Positions 36,893 through 51,100 of a stretch of DNA of 64,000 nucleotides are shown in pieces. The DNA lies in the NCBI GenBank assembly GCA_015956445.1, contig WIUZ02000017.1, forward strand, positions 827,748 through 891,747, in the 5' to 3' direction. This DNA comes from Thelephora terrestris (taxonomy: Eukaryota > Basidiomycota > Agaricomycetes > Thelephorales > Thelephoraceae). Both the position numbers and the translations under genes were made by a program. The notes beneath the pieces were generated by a model. That model was not told the DNA's origin and did no database searches. It saw only the letters and a program-made list of their open reading frames with translations. Position 1 is the first letter of the stretch; every line of letters begins with the position of its first letter.

Positions 36893-38543
36893 CTAGAACA
36901 CGACCTTCTTCCCGGCGGAAGGTACTATCGCGGCGGACTCTTTCTTTTTCATTTGCTTCTTGGCCTCCCAGGACGGATGAAGGGGCTTATCCTCTAGTCG
37001 CGGTTTCTTCGACGGAGGTTGCCCGTGCCCCCTCCCACCTCCATCAGCTTTTGCAGGAGTTCGACCTCCATACCCTGAATCGCTTTGCTTCGGAGGCTCA
37101 AAGGCCTTCTTCGTAGCCCAGCGAGGACGTTTGGCAGCAGCCTCCCGTAGACGGCGCTTCTCCTCCTTAATCTTCTGCTTTTCTGCATCCTCTTCCCGCT
37201 GCTTGACGACATGTTTCGCACCCTTTCCGTACTTCTTCTCCCAGATTCTGGAACAGTGTATGATGAATATTCTGTCAAAAAGTAAAAACAGTCCAGCTCA
37301 CGCTCTTCGGGCTCGTTGGCCTCTGCGGTTCTTTCTACCGTCCTTGCCATCCACAGCTTCTAATTCGTCTTCTGGATCTGAGTCCCCAGTTCCAGGGATG
37401 TATCCAACTGAGAGAGAAGGAAGAAATGTTGAAGTTCCTGCTTTTCCAGAGGGCTTTGAAGCCCTCTTCTGGGCATGCGACGAGGGAAGGGGAGTATCAG
37501 AATCAGAATCAGGGGTTGGCTCTCCCTCGTCGCTCTCGGAGACAAATTCGGGCTTCAGTTTCACCTTCGATTTTGCCCTCGAATTAGGACGGTCTAGAAG
37601 GTCCGCATCCAGTATTGAGCCCGATTCTGATTCAGAGTCGGTTGATGTCATGGATTGTCCGGTCGAAGGATTCTCATTTTGTGAGTGGACTGAGCCAGAC
37701 TCCCAGCCGTCATCGTCGACGTGATGGTCAGAAGATTGGGTCTGAGTGAAGAAATCGTCTTCCCCAGTGCCTTCCACAGCTTGACCCTCGGAATCTCCTT
37801 CCTCGTCAACTACAGCCGCATGAGTGGCACCAGAAGACTTGGCAACCGAAGGGTCGAGGATAGCCTGGAGGTCTGTTACTAATCCAGATGCACGGCCGGA
37901 AAAGGACTTGCAACTCGTCAGACGGTTCCTGATTTTCCCCTCGGCGCTCTGAGGTTCGACTGTGTAATAAGTGGTGGGAAGGGAGGGCTGGAGGGCTGTA
38001 GAGAGAAATTCTAGGACAGTCTCGTTGGTAGAGAGGGTGCGATTGTGCTTGAGTTTCTGAACGAGGGTGGCAGCAGCGAAGTGCGCTAGGTTCAGAGCCT
38101 GCAGGCGGTGAAAAAGTATGCCTTTTCTCCGAATGAGCAAAACGTACCTTGAGAGCAGCCAGCTGAGCTTCCAAATCCCGCAAAGTGTTCGCGGAATTGT
38201 GTGCGTCCGCCCCGGGTTTATCGGACGACGAACGAAGGGACTTGAGTTTCTTGACAATGATCTGGGTTTCGTTCACCTTGGCCTGTTTGGCCAACCGCTT
38301 GAATTCTTGCAGGCTGTGATGCTTCCATGGTAAGGTTACGTTTGTTCCCTTTTCCTTCTCAACTAAGAAAACGTTCGCGTACGAGTTTACCGGGAAGAAT
38401 TTGTTCGGGAGTGAGCTGGACCTGAGATCGAGGGAGGTCCTCAGTGAAAGCCAAGGAAGAGGGGATTACAGAGGAATGCCCACCCTTTCTTGAGGCGGCC
38501 TGGCTGGGCCGCTTTTTCGTTTGATGCCTCTACCCGTGCTCAT
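36893..38543 (-). CDS. BUD22: Bud22-like ribosome biogenesis factor
   Basis: Bud22 (SRFBP1 in animals) is a nucleolar factor needed for 18S rRNA maturation. The splicing that I read gives MSTGRGIKRKSGPARPPQER, VQLTPEQILPGKL, then HHSLQEFKRLAKQAKVNETQ and IIVKKLKSLR, the conserved N-terminal motif of the family. ALNLAHFAAATLVQKLKHN follows. The middle is acidic and Ser-rich (SSDHHVDDDGWESGSV, SDEGEPTPDSDSDTPL). The C-terminus holds SVGYIPGTGDSDPEDELE, RKNRRGQRARRA, IWEKKYGKGAKHV, PLHPSWEAKKQMKKKESAA and ends KKVVF, all characteristic of Bud22. Four introns, all GT..AG. Confidence 0.88.
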
Positions 38544-38988
38544 GACGGCGAGGAACAAAAGTCAAAATGTCGGAAGATCAGTCCCGATCACTCGGGCTCG
38601 AGTGGGTCAGCGTTCCCAAACTGGACCAGTGTGTATGAACCCTGCCCAGTGCCAGATCTCGGGCGTCTGTGAGAGTCTACCAAGCTCTGTTGCACTCAAT
38701 ATCGGTTGAATGGCCTGGGACCTCTACTGGGGTGTGAGAGAGCGGTGAAAAAGGCCCGAGTGTCTTGCTCAAACTCCGTCGAATGGGGCAACCACATCCT
38801 GGGTTGCTATACCTCCAACCGCCGCAATTGCACGCGCAAAAAGTGCGTAGATAGCTGCTCCTGCTGACGCATCTTGCGTCTGGCTCCTCAAATACGATTT
38901 GACCCATATCCTAGACTCGCGTAGAACCAACTTCGTTTATCCATTCCTGTATATAGATATGTTGTAGAGTGCTGGGGGGTCCCGACGC
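38544..38988. other. Intergenic region
   Basis: This is the upstream flank of BUD22 and the downstream flank of ATG22, both minus strand. No gene is seen. Confidence 0.55.
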
Positions 38989-41360
38989 TCAACTCTTCAC
39001 ATCTTTCTCGATGACATCACCTTCCAATGCTTTCTCCCTTTGCGCCTCAGCCCATGCGGCGGCATCCTTCCTTCCTTGCGTGACGTCCACGCCGAACCAT
39101 AGAACCAAACACGCAGCAGCGGAGATGGCGAAAAGGAAGGGGAAACCTTCCCAATTATCCCCAGACTTCTCGATAATGGCCTGGATAACGTTCAGACCAA
39201 GCGTGTTGGAAGCTGTGGTCGCAAGGCCGAGCAAGCCGAAGAACTAGAAACGCACGTATCGGTCATCTTGAGGGACTCCACGGGATGCCGCATGCACTTA
39301 CCATGTTGTAGAAACCGGGAGGACATAGCTCTGCCATCATCGTCTGGGAAAAGGCAGCGTATGGTGCTTGGAAAAGCCCAAACACAACGTTATATACCCT
39401 TAATGAGGGTAACGAAAATCAGATGGCAAATTCGCTCAGTCGAGGCGAACCCAGTCAGCATACCAGAACTCCCAAGCGTTGTGAAACCCGATCTTGTTGG
39501 TCCATATCCCGAGCATCCCCCAAAAAGGGATCAAGATGGTAAAAACGTTGGTGACCGCAAACTGAAATGACCCTTGTGAACGAAGATTTGTTATTGCCAC
39601 AAACTTGGCCTACCATTCTCTTCGTAGAAAATTTCCAGCGCCGTTGGACGTACAAGAAGCCAAAAGTACTGTTTGGCCCGTCAGTAAACGCGATGGAGCC
39701 ATTGAAGTCACAGCTTGAAGGCTACCCAACGGCGGACGTGATACCCTGTACGAGCCCGAGATAGGTAATCTGGAGGAACGAAAATTGAAATTGGTCGTTT
39801 TGGCAGATGGTCACCAACGTCGTGGTGGTAACGATGCCCTATCAACAACTCGGAATCAGCGTAGCAAACGGTGGAATTGAGCTTGTGTCGTACACTTGTA
39901 AGAAGAAAGAAAGACAACAAGTAGATGAAGGTGTACGGGAGTTTTTTGTATTGCTTGGTCGCGGTCCAGACCTGAGGGGTAGCTTGAATCAGCGCCCTTT
40001 GCATCATCCAGGCTTAGTGGCCTACCTGCTTCCAGCCGATAGTCAGATACGAGGAGCCCTGTGGGATCGGAGGTCCAGGACGTGGCTGTTGGAAGATAAC
40101 TAAATGATAGATTAGTTTCTTCTTCTATTACAAGTTTGATTGGCTTACACCACCATACGCCGACGAAGACCCAGTATGAGTTGACTCTGTAAAAGCACGG
40201 TCACCAAACAGAACAAGCAAACATAACAAGCCTGTGTGGAGTCCCGACTGACAATAGCAAGACGTAATTGTTAACCCTCGGGTTGTCTTTCAAGGGCAGC
40301 AATAAAGTCAAGTTCAGGCAGAGCGTAACAGTATATCCGATATAGCTGAGGGTCTTCAGAAGGATAAACCGAGGAGGAACAGAGTACATGCATGCAAGTG
40401 ACGTACAGTGGTGGTGTTACAGATGCGGTTCTTCTCCAGGCTCTCCTCGACTTCGTACTCCTCGGTGGATATCTCCCCCTTCTCGTACCTGTCCCGAATT
40501 TGGCGGGCGTGGGGAGTACTACGAGCTAATCGTGGAAACACAGCCATGTAGAACGCAATAGTTGCGCCGTAGGTGATAAAGCTAATCATGTAAAGTGCCA
40601 TGGAGGCACCCCATCGGGACGGTTCTAACGGAATTTTGGAGTTTTTCGAACGAGCGGAGAGACACCAGTGAGAAGAAACACCCACCAGTCAAGCTGATGC
40701 TTGCATACTGTGCACACCAGCAAATCACAGTCAAAGTTAGAAGCAACCACCGACCAAAGGTTCCGTAATCGGCAGCGGAACCGACTGTCGTGAAAATCAA
40801 TGTCATGATCTGCAGCGGCGTTGCTCAGTTTTCAGGATGGGAGAAACGATGTACGTAGACGACCATACCGCAAAGCTAATACCTGAAGCGACTAGCACCA
40901 CGGAGCTGACACTCTTCGTGCCGCCTGCCCAGGGTAACACGCATTGTCCCGAAGAACTTTCTGCAGAACAAGAGGATCCTGGTCCTGCGACGGGATCGTA
41001 CCCAGCGGCAAAGGCCAGAGATTGAAAAAGGGTCAACGAAAAACCCTGTCAGCATAGGAGATGCGTTATTAAAAATCTTTCAACAATAGGAAACGCAGCC
41101 ATGAGAGACCAACTCACCTGTGGCCCCGCGCCATTGTCACCACTGTAGTACACTGAAAAATTGCTCAAGCCTTCAATGAACCAGGGTAGTCATGGGGGGC
41201 ACACACAATAGTAGGACCAGAGTTCTCTCCTTGTAACTATTGGCTCCGAATCCTTATCCCCAGCAAAATCCGGCACGGTAGGTCGAATCGACGTGATGTT
41301 TGAGGCTTTGTCCCCCAGGTTAGATGTTAATTCTGTGCGGTGGTCCTCTGGTGCAGACAT
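38989..41360 (-). CDS. ATG22: Atg22-like vacuolar efflux permease
   Basis: Atg22 is a multi-spanning vacuolar membrane protein that exports amino acids released by autophagy. The start (MSAPEDHRTELTSNLGDKAS) leads to RRELWSYYLYYSGDNGAGPQ (spliced), TLFQSLAFAAGYDPVAG, SVVLVASGISFAVWSSTYIV and TTVGSAADYGTFGRWLLL. WGASMALYMISFITYGATIA, a charged loop (RDRYEKGEISTEEYEVEESL) and LLPLKDNPRVNNYV follow. The remaining helices include TVFTILIPFWGMLGIWT, NVVFGLFQAPYAAFSQTMM, AELCPPGFYNMFFGLLGLAT and FLFAISAAACLVLWFGVDV. The protein ends with a charged tail. About ten membrane segments are visible across roughly 12 exons. Order and motifs fit Atg22-like MFS proteins. Confidence 0.85.
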
Positions 41361-42183
41361 GGCAAACGGTTGAGAGTGATGGAAAGCAAGTCGGTATGCC
41401 AGTGGGAATAACAGAACAACCTGAGGCTTCGAAATTCCATAAGGTGACTATAAGGAAAGTTTCTCCCAACTTCGCGTACCGGGGATTGCAATCGGTTCCC
41501 CCAATCGATATGCAGATCGTCCAGCTACTAAGAGCCACCAGTAGTTTACACTGGGCGCGGGTTATTCAACGCTTGCAGCCGCGGCAGTTTGTTCCGCTTT
41601 GCTTGTTCCAAATTTAACAACTTGTTCCGCTTCTTGCAGTCAGCCATAACGGTTGAGGCGAGAAGAGCTGATTCTATGATCGTAGGTCAATTCATCGGAC
41701 CGCGTCAACATCCGGATTCGATATTTTTCGCGCGGGGGGGGGGGGTGAGAAGATGTGTTGGTGACCGCCCACAAGGCTATACAATGTACAGACGGGCACG
41801 AACGAATATCCGAGGAAGGCAGCCTAGTAGGCCCGGGAACACCGCGAAACTCACAGCCGGCGACCTTCCACAAATTTTGGGGATACCTTGCGTTAGAGAC
41901 AATTGAACCGTGTGGGCCCTGCGGCTAGTCACTCGGTGCCAAATACGTATCCCAAATCACAATGACGGAAACAAGCAATATATACAAGGCTTTCCAGTCC
42001 AACGCCTTAGCCCTTGGGCCTTACTAGTTTATACCCATCCTTCCAATGATCCCAAGAACACACCCAGAGTAGTAAGTAATAAGTGTACGATAAGTAGGAC
42101 CGGGCGAGTCCGTTCCACGGCATTCGCTCCAGAGTTTTAGTGTAACCCAGCACGTTCTTCCTCATGATACTTTTCCACCTCCT
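41361..42183. other. Intergenic region with a 12-nt poly-G tract
   Basis: This is upstream of ATG22 and downstream of the RasGAP gene. G12 lies at 41734-41745. The open frames here are short and unsupported. Confidence 0.5.
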
Positions 42184-45100
42184 TCATTCAATCATCTTGT
42201 CTACCAGCTGGGTCACCCACATCAGTATGTTCCCCCGGTCTCCGGATGGCTGGATGAAGGAGAAAGTGTACGCCAACCCGGACATCCCCATATCTTCCAG
42301 TTCCCCAATTGTCCGCCTATGACTGTCCTCCTCGCCTACTGTGCTTAACGTGGATGAAGACCCCCGCATGTGAATGTTTCGTGCGCTTTCTTGATGCATC
42401 GCGATCTTGAACACGTTGGAAACCGAGTTCATGATATCAGGATGCGTGCAGTTCGCGAAGATGTACTTGATCCTCTCGTGAAGGTTTTCATAACTGTTGG
42501 CATCGCGGTTAGCCTTTGCAGGTTGACCAGAGATAGAATGCACTTACGCCAACGCGATGACTTCAGGATATTTGTCACCTATATGCGACAAGATGCGATA
42601 GAAGATCTCCGTTTCGACATCATCAATTTGCGCGGTAGTGAGAACGGAACTGATGAATGCAGTCGAAAGGAGGGCAGTGGTAGAGTCGCAAATCCCCAGC
42701 AAAGCAAGGGGGATCTGCGGGAGGTCCCTCCCCTCAGCAGGCCTTGGTTCCCTGGACGGGTCCGGATTCGTATTGGCATCCTCGAGGAGTTTCTTGAAAG
42801 TTTGAGGTGCGGTGGAGAGCGGGATCAAGGCCAGGAAATAGCCCAGGGAATCGTGGTAGATCGCATCATTGGGCGACGTGTCTCCTTCACCAGCTTTGCA
42901 CCGGGTCGAGATCCTCAACAATGAACGAAGAACTCCGCCCGCCGCACCCTTCAAATTTTGGTGTCGCATGCCCTTGAACAGGATGGCGGCCAGCGAAAAT
43001 GAGAAGTTGGAGTCGAACGAAAGCGAAAGCATATGATCGAGTTGAACAGAAACCTCCTCCATAGGCTCACGCTCCTGTAGCAGCGTAAAAGAAACGCCCC
43101 GCTTGTCGAACTTCCCTTGCAACATCATGTTCTCCAACGTAACCCTTAACAAATCCGCAGCTTCGATGAATAGGCCCATTATACCGGTCTGCAAAAGGGC
43201 AACACCAAGCCAAAACAGTTGAGAAAAGAAGCGGCTTCCAACAGCCAGGCTGGGAACGAGCTTGGCGAAGCATCGCAGCATGCTCAGGATCATGCACAAG
43301 TCGGGGTCTGATTGTTTTGTCTCGGATAGCACCTTCTTGAGCGCGACGATCATTTGGTAGAACAAGTCGTCGTCGACGTCTGAGACGGCCAGTGTCCCAA
43401 GGGAAACGAAAGCCCGGGCTTGGACGGCAGGAGAGTACTGGAAAGCAGTAGAAGACACGAGACTCATCCAGCGTGCACGCCAGACATTCAGCAAGCCTGA
43501 TATTTCTTCTGTTCAGCATCAGGTGAGGATAATGGTGACAGCAACCCACCCTTGGACCCGGCGATGCCTTCAAGTATACGAGCCAACAGCTGGGTTAAAC
43601 TCTCCTGGTAGGTGATGAACACCCTCTCGTTCGCAGGGTCGAAGTTGGCGTATTCCCCTGTTGTGGTTGACTGTACAAGACCAAACAGCCGAAGGGTTTC
43701 TGGGCTTGCGCACTCGTCCAAAAGGATCCGGATTTCGGGAGACGGTGTGTCCCCACTTCTCCCAATTGTCAGGGTTTGGAGCATATTCATTACTATCCCG
43801 TGGACGGAGAGCCTGATCCCAACAGATCCAGTCGACGAAATCAACGTTACAAGGTGGACGATCTCGGGCACGAAGAGCTGCACTTGGACGGCTTGTTTAC
43901 ATTGACTTGTAGAAACGAGGGCCAGTCTTGTCAGAGCGGCTATCTCGTTCCAATGTTGGTTCTCCACGAGCGTTGGGGTGGGTTTGAGGGTTGTCTTGCC
44001 AATAACCTGAACGACTTTAGTGACAGAGTGCGTAGCCGACGTGAGGACGCACCTTCCGTAGCTTCGAAAGGATCCTCCCACGAACGTTTATTGAGGACAG
44101 GGTCCCGACAGTATCCGTTATGATCTCGGACCTTCTGGAACCAAACGGTCCATCCATAGCGGTGCGCATCAACTCGTCAAGGACGATGTTAACAACTGGC
44201 GAGTCTAACTTGCAGATTTCTGACCAAATATACTGCTGAACCATTGCATAGACCTGAGGATCTTCCATCAGTGGCGCCACAACTGAGTTGCAGAGGTCGC
44301 GGACCTGTTCATCCTGAAGGGTTAAGTTGATCAAGTACCGGATGGAGTCCCTTAAACGCGCTCCAGACTGGTCAAACAACCTCGTCGTGGGATCCGCAAA
44401 TTGAACCAGGTTCTTGACCCAGGGACTCATATACTGCAGGCAATGGATCTTTTGCTGTACAGTCGACCTTTCCATCCCCACCGCTACTTCGATGAGGAAA
44501 TCTAGTGTGAGCTGCGGTGCGTGCTGCGACAACCTCTCGCTCAGCTGGATGACCAGGAAGCTCGTTTGACGTGAGATCAACGCCCCTGACTCGGGTAAGC
44601 CGCATATCTCTAAAGTAGAGAACAAAGGCAAACCTCTCATTGGCACAATCGCTGGTCCATCGTAGTCAAGGTAATTGCAGATGGCCCCAAGAAGTTCCAG
44701 CCCAGATTCCCTAAGGTCATCCTCCTCATAGATGGAACTAATCATGCCGATCTGGAGTAGGGTGGCAGTAACATTTGTCAGCCTTGAAAAGCGTTCTGGA
44801 CCGGCTACCTGGACGTTCTTCATAGAACCCTTCGCCGTACGAATTGCCTGAATTAGGAACACATCAGCACATGGAATGCATGTCCGTGCGGATAATATAC
44901 CTTTATGATCGCGTCTCGCGTAGGTGATGAGAAATACAACGTGATACCATGACGAATTTTCCTGATAATGAACTCATGTGGGTCCTGACCTGTCGATACA
45001 TTGTACACGTCGCTGATATCGGCCAACGATACGATCTCTGTTAGCTTGCACGGCATGTGGACAGCCGCAGGTTGAGGGATAGTCTGGGGAGATGGTGAGC

Positions 45101-48100
45101 GGGCAATGGAGGTAAGTGACCGTGTGACGAATTACTGATGTCAAGCGAATATGAGTGGCCCTGACATCCAGCGTGACGTGGGTTCTCGCCGGTTGTTCGC
45201 GGCGCATAATGACCTCGGTGAACTGCTGACCCTCTTCTGCTTCCAGTTGCGCTTTGCCAAACTATCAAGAACACCGGGGATCAACGAAGAAGTGAATATC
45301 TTACAGGCATATGTAAGCGGCGCAAGAGCAGCCGGATCAACCTTCTCCCTAAGCTCTCCGAGGGACGAACAGCGCACCACATCAGATGTCCATCCATCTT
45401 GATGGTACAGGTGAGTTTCCGAGAAAAATGCCAAGGGAAACCCCTGCTTACCTGCTGATAGGTTCCGGATCTTTCGAAGGAACCGATGCGCCAGATCGTT
45501 CATGTTGAGGAAGTATATCGACTTCTTTCTTGCTCGAAGATCCGAGGGAGTGATCTCCGTAACGAATCTTAGCCACTGAACTGGTGGCTGGGATCCAGCA
45601 GCAAACCCGGTCAAATCAATGATGAAGTCGTACTGTCGATCTGCTCGACGTGGGTCCATCATGGTCTGTTGAACTCATCAGCAACTGAATACATTGTATG
45701 AGGAGTTGGCAAACTCTGAAGACGTGGTACACGAAGAGCTCCATGTTGATTGTATCTGCCTGGATCTTGGAGGCAAACAGAATGAACGTAGTCGCTCCTT
45801 CGTTCTAGGAACGCGGTTTGAGCATGATGAGCCAAGGATAAAATCCGAAGCCATACCTCCGGTGGAGTGCTGTCGACGAACAGATGAGCCACAGAGCTCG
45901 TGTCCGCATCCATGTGTGTGTCCATGAATTCTATGTATCCCTCAAGCGAGGAACTATCGAGATGTGATGGCCGAGGCGGTGGAACCGCGCTATCGAGCTC
46001 AACCAACGCAGCACAGAGGGCATCCCAAGCCTTCTTCCCGTTAACCGCAGAAGCGTCGGCTTCTGATGGCCTGGAAAGGCTGAGAAGCTCCTTTCCGACC
46101 TTGTCTGCGTGTTTATCAAAGAACCTGTGTAGTACGATCGAATCGGTGTCATCGTAAGGGAGACCAATCCACTCCTCCTGGTCTGGTGGTTCTGCTCTCG
46201 TGTCATATTTCTAGCGGGCCGTCAGGAGGCATCAAGTTGGATTGTGAAATGATACACACGTTGAGTTCACTTAGAAAGCGGGTGACGACTACGATGTTAG
46301 CTTTGAGGAACTCGTTGAAAGGCGCCATCTGGGCTTGCTTCGCGAAAAACATGTTGTTTGCGAGGTTCTGGATGACCTTCGCAATAATTAATAGCCCTTT
46401 CTTAACAGTAGGCCCGTTTTCCTTTGGCAATTCGACATTGATCTGCTCTGGGGCAACGATTGCGGGGGATATAAACCGGAGGAACATGAACGCCCCGAGG
46501 GCGGGGAACTTTGCATCGGGCCAGAATTCATTCCTACAGAGGTGTTAGCGCCCCGGCCGTGGAGAGGGAAGGGTGTGATTGCCTACACCGTCTTTCCGAT
46601 GTGCGAGCAAAGCTCATGAATCATGCTAGATACTAGTGAGACTCAAGTGATGGAGCGTACAAGACCTCTCGACTCACGAAGGCAGACCGTGAATGGAAGC
46701 CGTAACGACCTGGAGAAACGCGGCGGTCGCGACCTCAACGTTTCTTCTGTTTCGATCGATATCTTGACCAGCAGCTTTAGTCGGGTCCATGTCGTAATTG
46801 TGACTGGAGGGTATGTCTTTCATGACCTGGATCAAGGGTTGAACCAAACTTCTCAGGTAATTGTAACCATGAATCTTCGTGAATGAGCCGAGCAGTCGGA
46901 GGGACGTGGAGTTTCCGCGGAACAGCGACCGGGAATCATCTGGTCATTTTTTACAACAGAATTCAGAACGACATTAGCCTGTTCACTCACCAGCCTTGGC
47001 CACCTCCCTATCCACGAGTAGCTTGAGCAGCGCTAGAAGTGAAGCTCTCGTGTCGAAAAGATTCAACATGATTGGGACAATCGAGTCGGCTTCGTCAGCA
47101 GGGCATGTCTCGCAAATAGCAACGGCAAGCATCAGCTGTGGAAGATCAACAACTGAACAACGGCATGGTTCAAACAATACCACGCACATCCGGACCCTTG
47201 ATTAGCTACGAACGCATCAGAACCGGCGGGAACTACTTCGGAGAGATAAACCCACCTCACGCAGGACACCCTGTTTCGGAGGCGTCGAGGAGGTCCCCGG
47301 CGCGTCAAACCTAGTTCCCGCGAGCAGTACCTTCGCGAATATCCTGGCGAACGTCGCTCTCGTTCGTAAGTTCGCATCGTAAGCGTAATTCAAACAATGT
47401 TTCAGCCCAGGTTCAGTATTGGCGTTGACGGCCCGAGAGATACTCTCAATGATGAGCTCGCGGATCTCATTCTCCTTCGATACCATTCGCATTTTCTGGA
47501 ACAGATGTTAGTTTTCTGAGCTTTCGGGCCAATAAAAATCGTACTGACGTAGCTGCTGAAGGGAGAGTCCGACCGCAGATCTTCCATTGACTAAACGATG
47601 GTTGAGTGTCCCTGAAACGACGGAGGATGCTTCACTCTTACCCCTGTAAACTCCAGCAGCTTGAAGCAGGCAACATGGTAGCGCCCCAAGAGCCTCATCA
47701 CGAAGACAAAAGGATCATCTCCGCTGCTGTCTAGCGGCTTAAGTTCCAACTTCTCAAAAAGCCTGACAAGAGTCTTCAAGGACGTCACGTTGAGGTCAAA
47801 TTGCTGCTGTGGGTTCGTCGCCTGCAAAAAATCATCATTCTACTCTCTTTAAGACAATTTCAAACAACTTACAGTCGGAGGGTCCTGGAGCCAGCCCATA
47901 ATCATCTCTAGGATTGTTTGTCGATGATGTGCATCCCTGCGAATACCTACCTTGGCCAGACTGTCCAAGGTGGTATCACAAAGAGCACAGAACTTCATAC
48001 GGATGGGAGCACAGGCGGGATCATCGAATCGCGTCAGGAAATCAGCGAACGCTCGAAGGACACCCATCAAGTCCACAGACATGAACTCCTCGACAGAATC

Positions 48101-51100
48101 AACATGTTCGATGAGAGATTTGATGACGGAGATGAACTAGGCCACGAGACTAATTATTAAATGCATGGGCGAGTGAGGGTGGGTCGTACCTGTTCCAGGA
48201 AGTTTGAAAAGGGCTCCGACCAGTCGAGATCGGGTGGTCCTCCAGTGGAGCCTCCAGGGGAGGTGATGTCTTGGATTACCCTTTGGTCAAGGGAAAGCAG
48301 CGTTATTTCAAGCACATGCGGGGAAACAGAGTATAAACCCACTCGTAAAGCAACTTGAACACTCGATCATACAGCTTCGGGCTCAACTCTCCCCCGAGAG
48401 CATCCCTCGATACGTTCCTCACAACCAGAGAATCAGACACTAGTGACTCGATGAGCAAATTCAAGAAACCGGTAAAAAGTTCGTCGGGGTTCCGCAAATT
48501 GCACATTGAGTCCGGAAGGTAGTCCGCTGGGACCATAAAGGTCAATGCTCGTGGGTCCAAGTCTGGCTTTGCACATGAAGCTCCGAAGGCCGCGAGGAAC
48601 AGCGTCAAATTCTGCCATTGAGCTTGTCGATCCTGGAGGAGGAAATCAATGTTTCGCAGCAAATTGCGCTGTTTATCGAACCCGCCTACCTCATGACTCA
48701 TCACCACCCCCAAATCTGCATCATCGGAAGCGGAATCATCTTTCCCGACCTTGATCGTATCCCCCAAGAGTCGCGCCCGCGTGTAGCATTCTTCCCAAAC
48801 AGCAATATACACCGGATTCGGGCTCGCGATCAACCGAACCAGCTTCCGTATTCGTTTCTGGTGTGCCACTCGACCAAGCACCGGAATCTTGGGGTCACCA
48901 ATCTGGTCGTAGATCGGGTATCTCTTTGCTCGCTCCTCCGTCGGTACCGTTGCGCTGATTGGGGCGTCGGGGAAGCGCTCGACTTCTCCAATGAAACGTA
49001 GACAGTGAGCTGCGGTTAGAGAAACGTTGATGTTGAGAGATGTCAATGAAATGAGACATGCGATCTCGAGGATCATGAATGCGGTTACACGGTCCGGGGA
49101 CCGCTGAATAGCCAGGACGTGCTCCTTCTAAAACCACCCAAACAGTGGGGAACAGGATCAACACCCATGGGAAACAAGCGGACCTCATGAATAGACTACG
49201 CACGTCCGATATCCTCGTGAATGATTCCATCAGACCGTAAGCGATCCCCATCCACATCTGTTGTGCCCCATAGTCGAACCTCGAATTGATCAAGTTGTTT
49301 GAGATGACGATGATGGACGCAGGAGTGACAAGCTTCAGCCACATAACAGCGGATTCAAAATGTGGCGTCCCAGGGCTCTCATTGAACACGCGATCTTGAA
49401 CAAACCTGTACGCCCTTGCCACAGCCAGGTTGACGTTCTGGTCCCCGAAATTCCAGATGACCATCGCATTCGGCACCCAGTCGGACAGCTCCAGTTTATC
49501 CGTGGCCAACGTATGCCAAGGAAGGTCAGAACGCCAGAGAGTCATGATGGAGAAGATGAGGAGTTCTCTGTCGTCGTGTGTTTCCGTGGTATTTTTTCGA
49601 GCCCGAGGTCTCCGACGAGCTTTCCCCGCTGTGCCTCGGCCGTCGTGGTCACTCCGCATTAAGCTAGCCATCTGGCGTACATGTAAAAGACGACTCTGTA
49701 AAGGTGTGCACGACTTACAATATGAGCATAGCGGATAAGAGGTGACAAAGCGTCAAGCGCCTTGATTAATGGGCGCTGCCAAGGTATTCTGTGCCTCTGA
49801 AAAGGGAGTGTGAGTTTGCAGACGTGCACTGAACTTCCACCCCTTTACCTCTATAGAGAGTAGGGTCAAGGCCCTAACCGCGCACATTTTTACAGCACAG
49901 GACCGGTTTTGTTCCAGACACATCTGGAGTAAAGGAATACTATCATCCTCTGGGATGTACCTAAAAATAACCACGAGGATATCCGAGATGATGCCAACGT
50001 CAATGTCGTCGTCCGACTCCCAGAACGGTTTCTGGTTCTGGTATGTCACCAGGTACCTCTGAAAATAAGCCATGCGGTAAGGCGATGAGTTTTACCATTG
50101 CTGTAGAAGTAAACTCGCCTTAAGGTCGTGGGCAATATCAACTGCATACATCAGTGGTTCACCGTTGGGATCTTGGGCTCGTATTGCACCCCGAGCGAAA
50201 TCCAAAAGACAGATCACCGCTGTGTCCGCATGTTTGGACCTCGCCTCCACGACTCTGTTCAGCATCCCAGCGAAACTCGACTAATTTGGCCATCATTCCA
50301 GTGCATGAAACAAGAGTGAGATACGCGTCAACGGACCTTTCCTCGAACGCCCCCCGCCGGCCCCATTGCGCCATCCAGCCGATACTCAGATGAGATCCTA
50401 TCAATGCTGCTGATACACGTCAGAGCGGTCAAAGTCGGCCACAGAAGGTGGTTCCTCTCCGCGTCCTTGGTAAACAGAACGTCGTACACCCGTTCGGGAG
50501 CGTTTTCACCTCTGCCACGAATTGGTGGGGAGTCCTGGAATTCTTCGGGGAAGTATTCGACCCAGTTCCAGACCGCACATCTCAGAGGAATAGCAATAGA
50601 GAGCTGGGCTTCGGGTTTCATGTTCACCAATAAAGACGACAGCTCTGGATGATTTTTTACAGTTAATATCCACATTGCGGAGACATTAGAAAGAGGAGAT
50701 GAATTGGGTCCGACCTATGAGAATTTGGAACAGCCGATTCCTATCCAACAAACTGTGCGCTATGAGCTGGAGGTCGATCATATCCGGTCCATCGTCGGGG
50801 GCGTTGGCCAGAACGTGGATTCGTTTCTTGATCTTCTCAAGGACCATCGGCCAATTACTCGCAGACAGGTGGTATAGCACTCGACCGACGTATTTAGCGA
50901 TCATGAGGCTCAACGAAACAGTAGACTTGAATAGCATCTGAGACGTCTTTTCATAACGCGTAAAGTGTTGAGGCAAAGAAGTGAACGGAGCAGAAGGGTC
51001 TTTGGCCTTGTGAATGGGCGACGGAGGGCGTTTGCCTCTCGACCTTGGCATACCGATTGACTCTGTCGTTATTCCGAGGCCAAACGAAGGATCAGATTGA

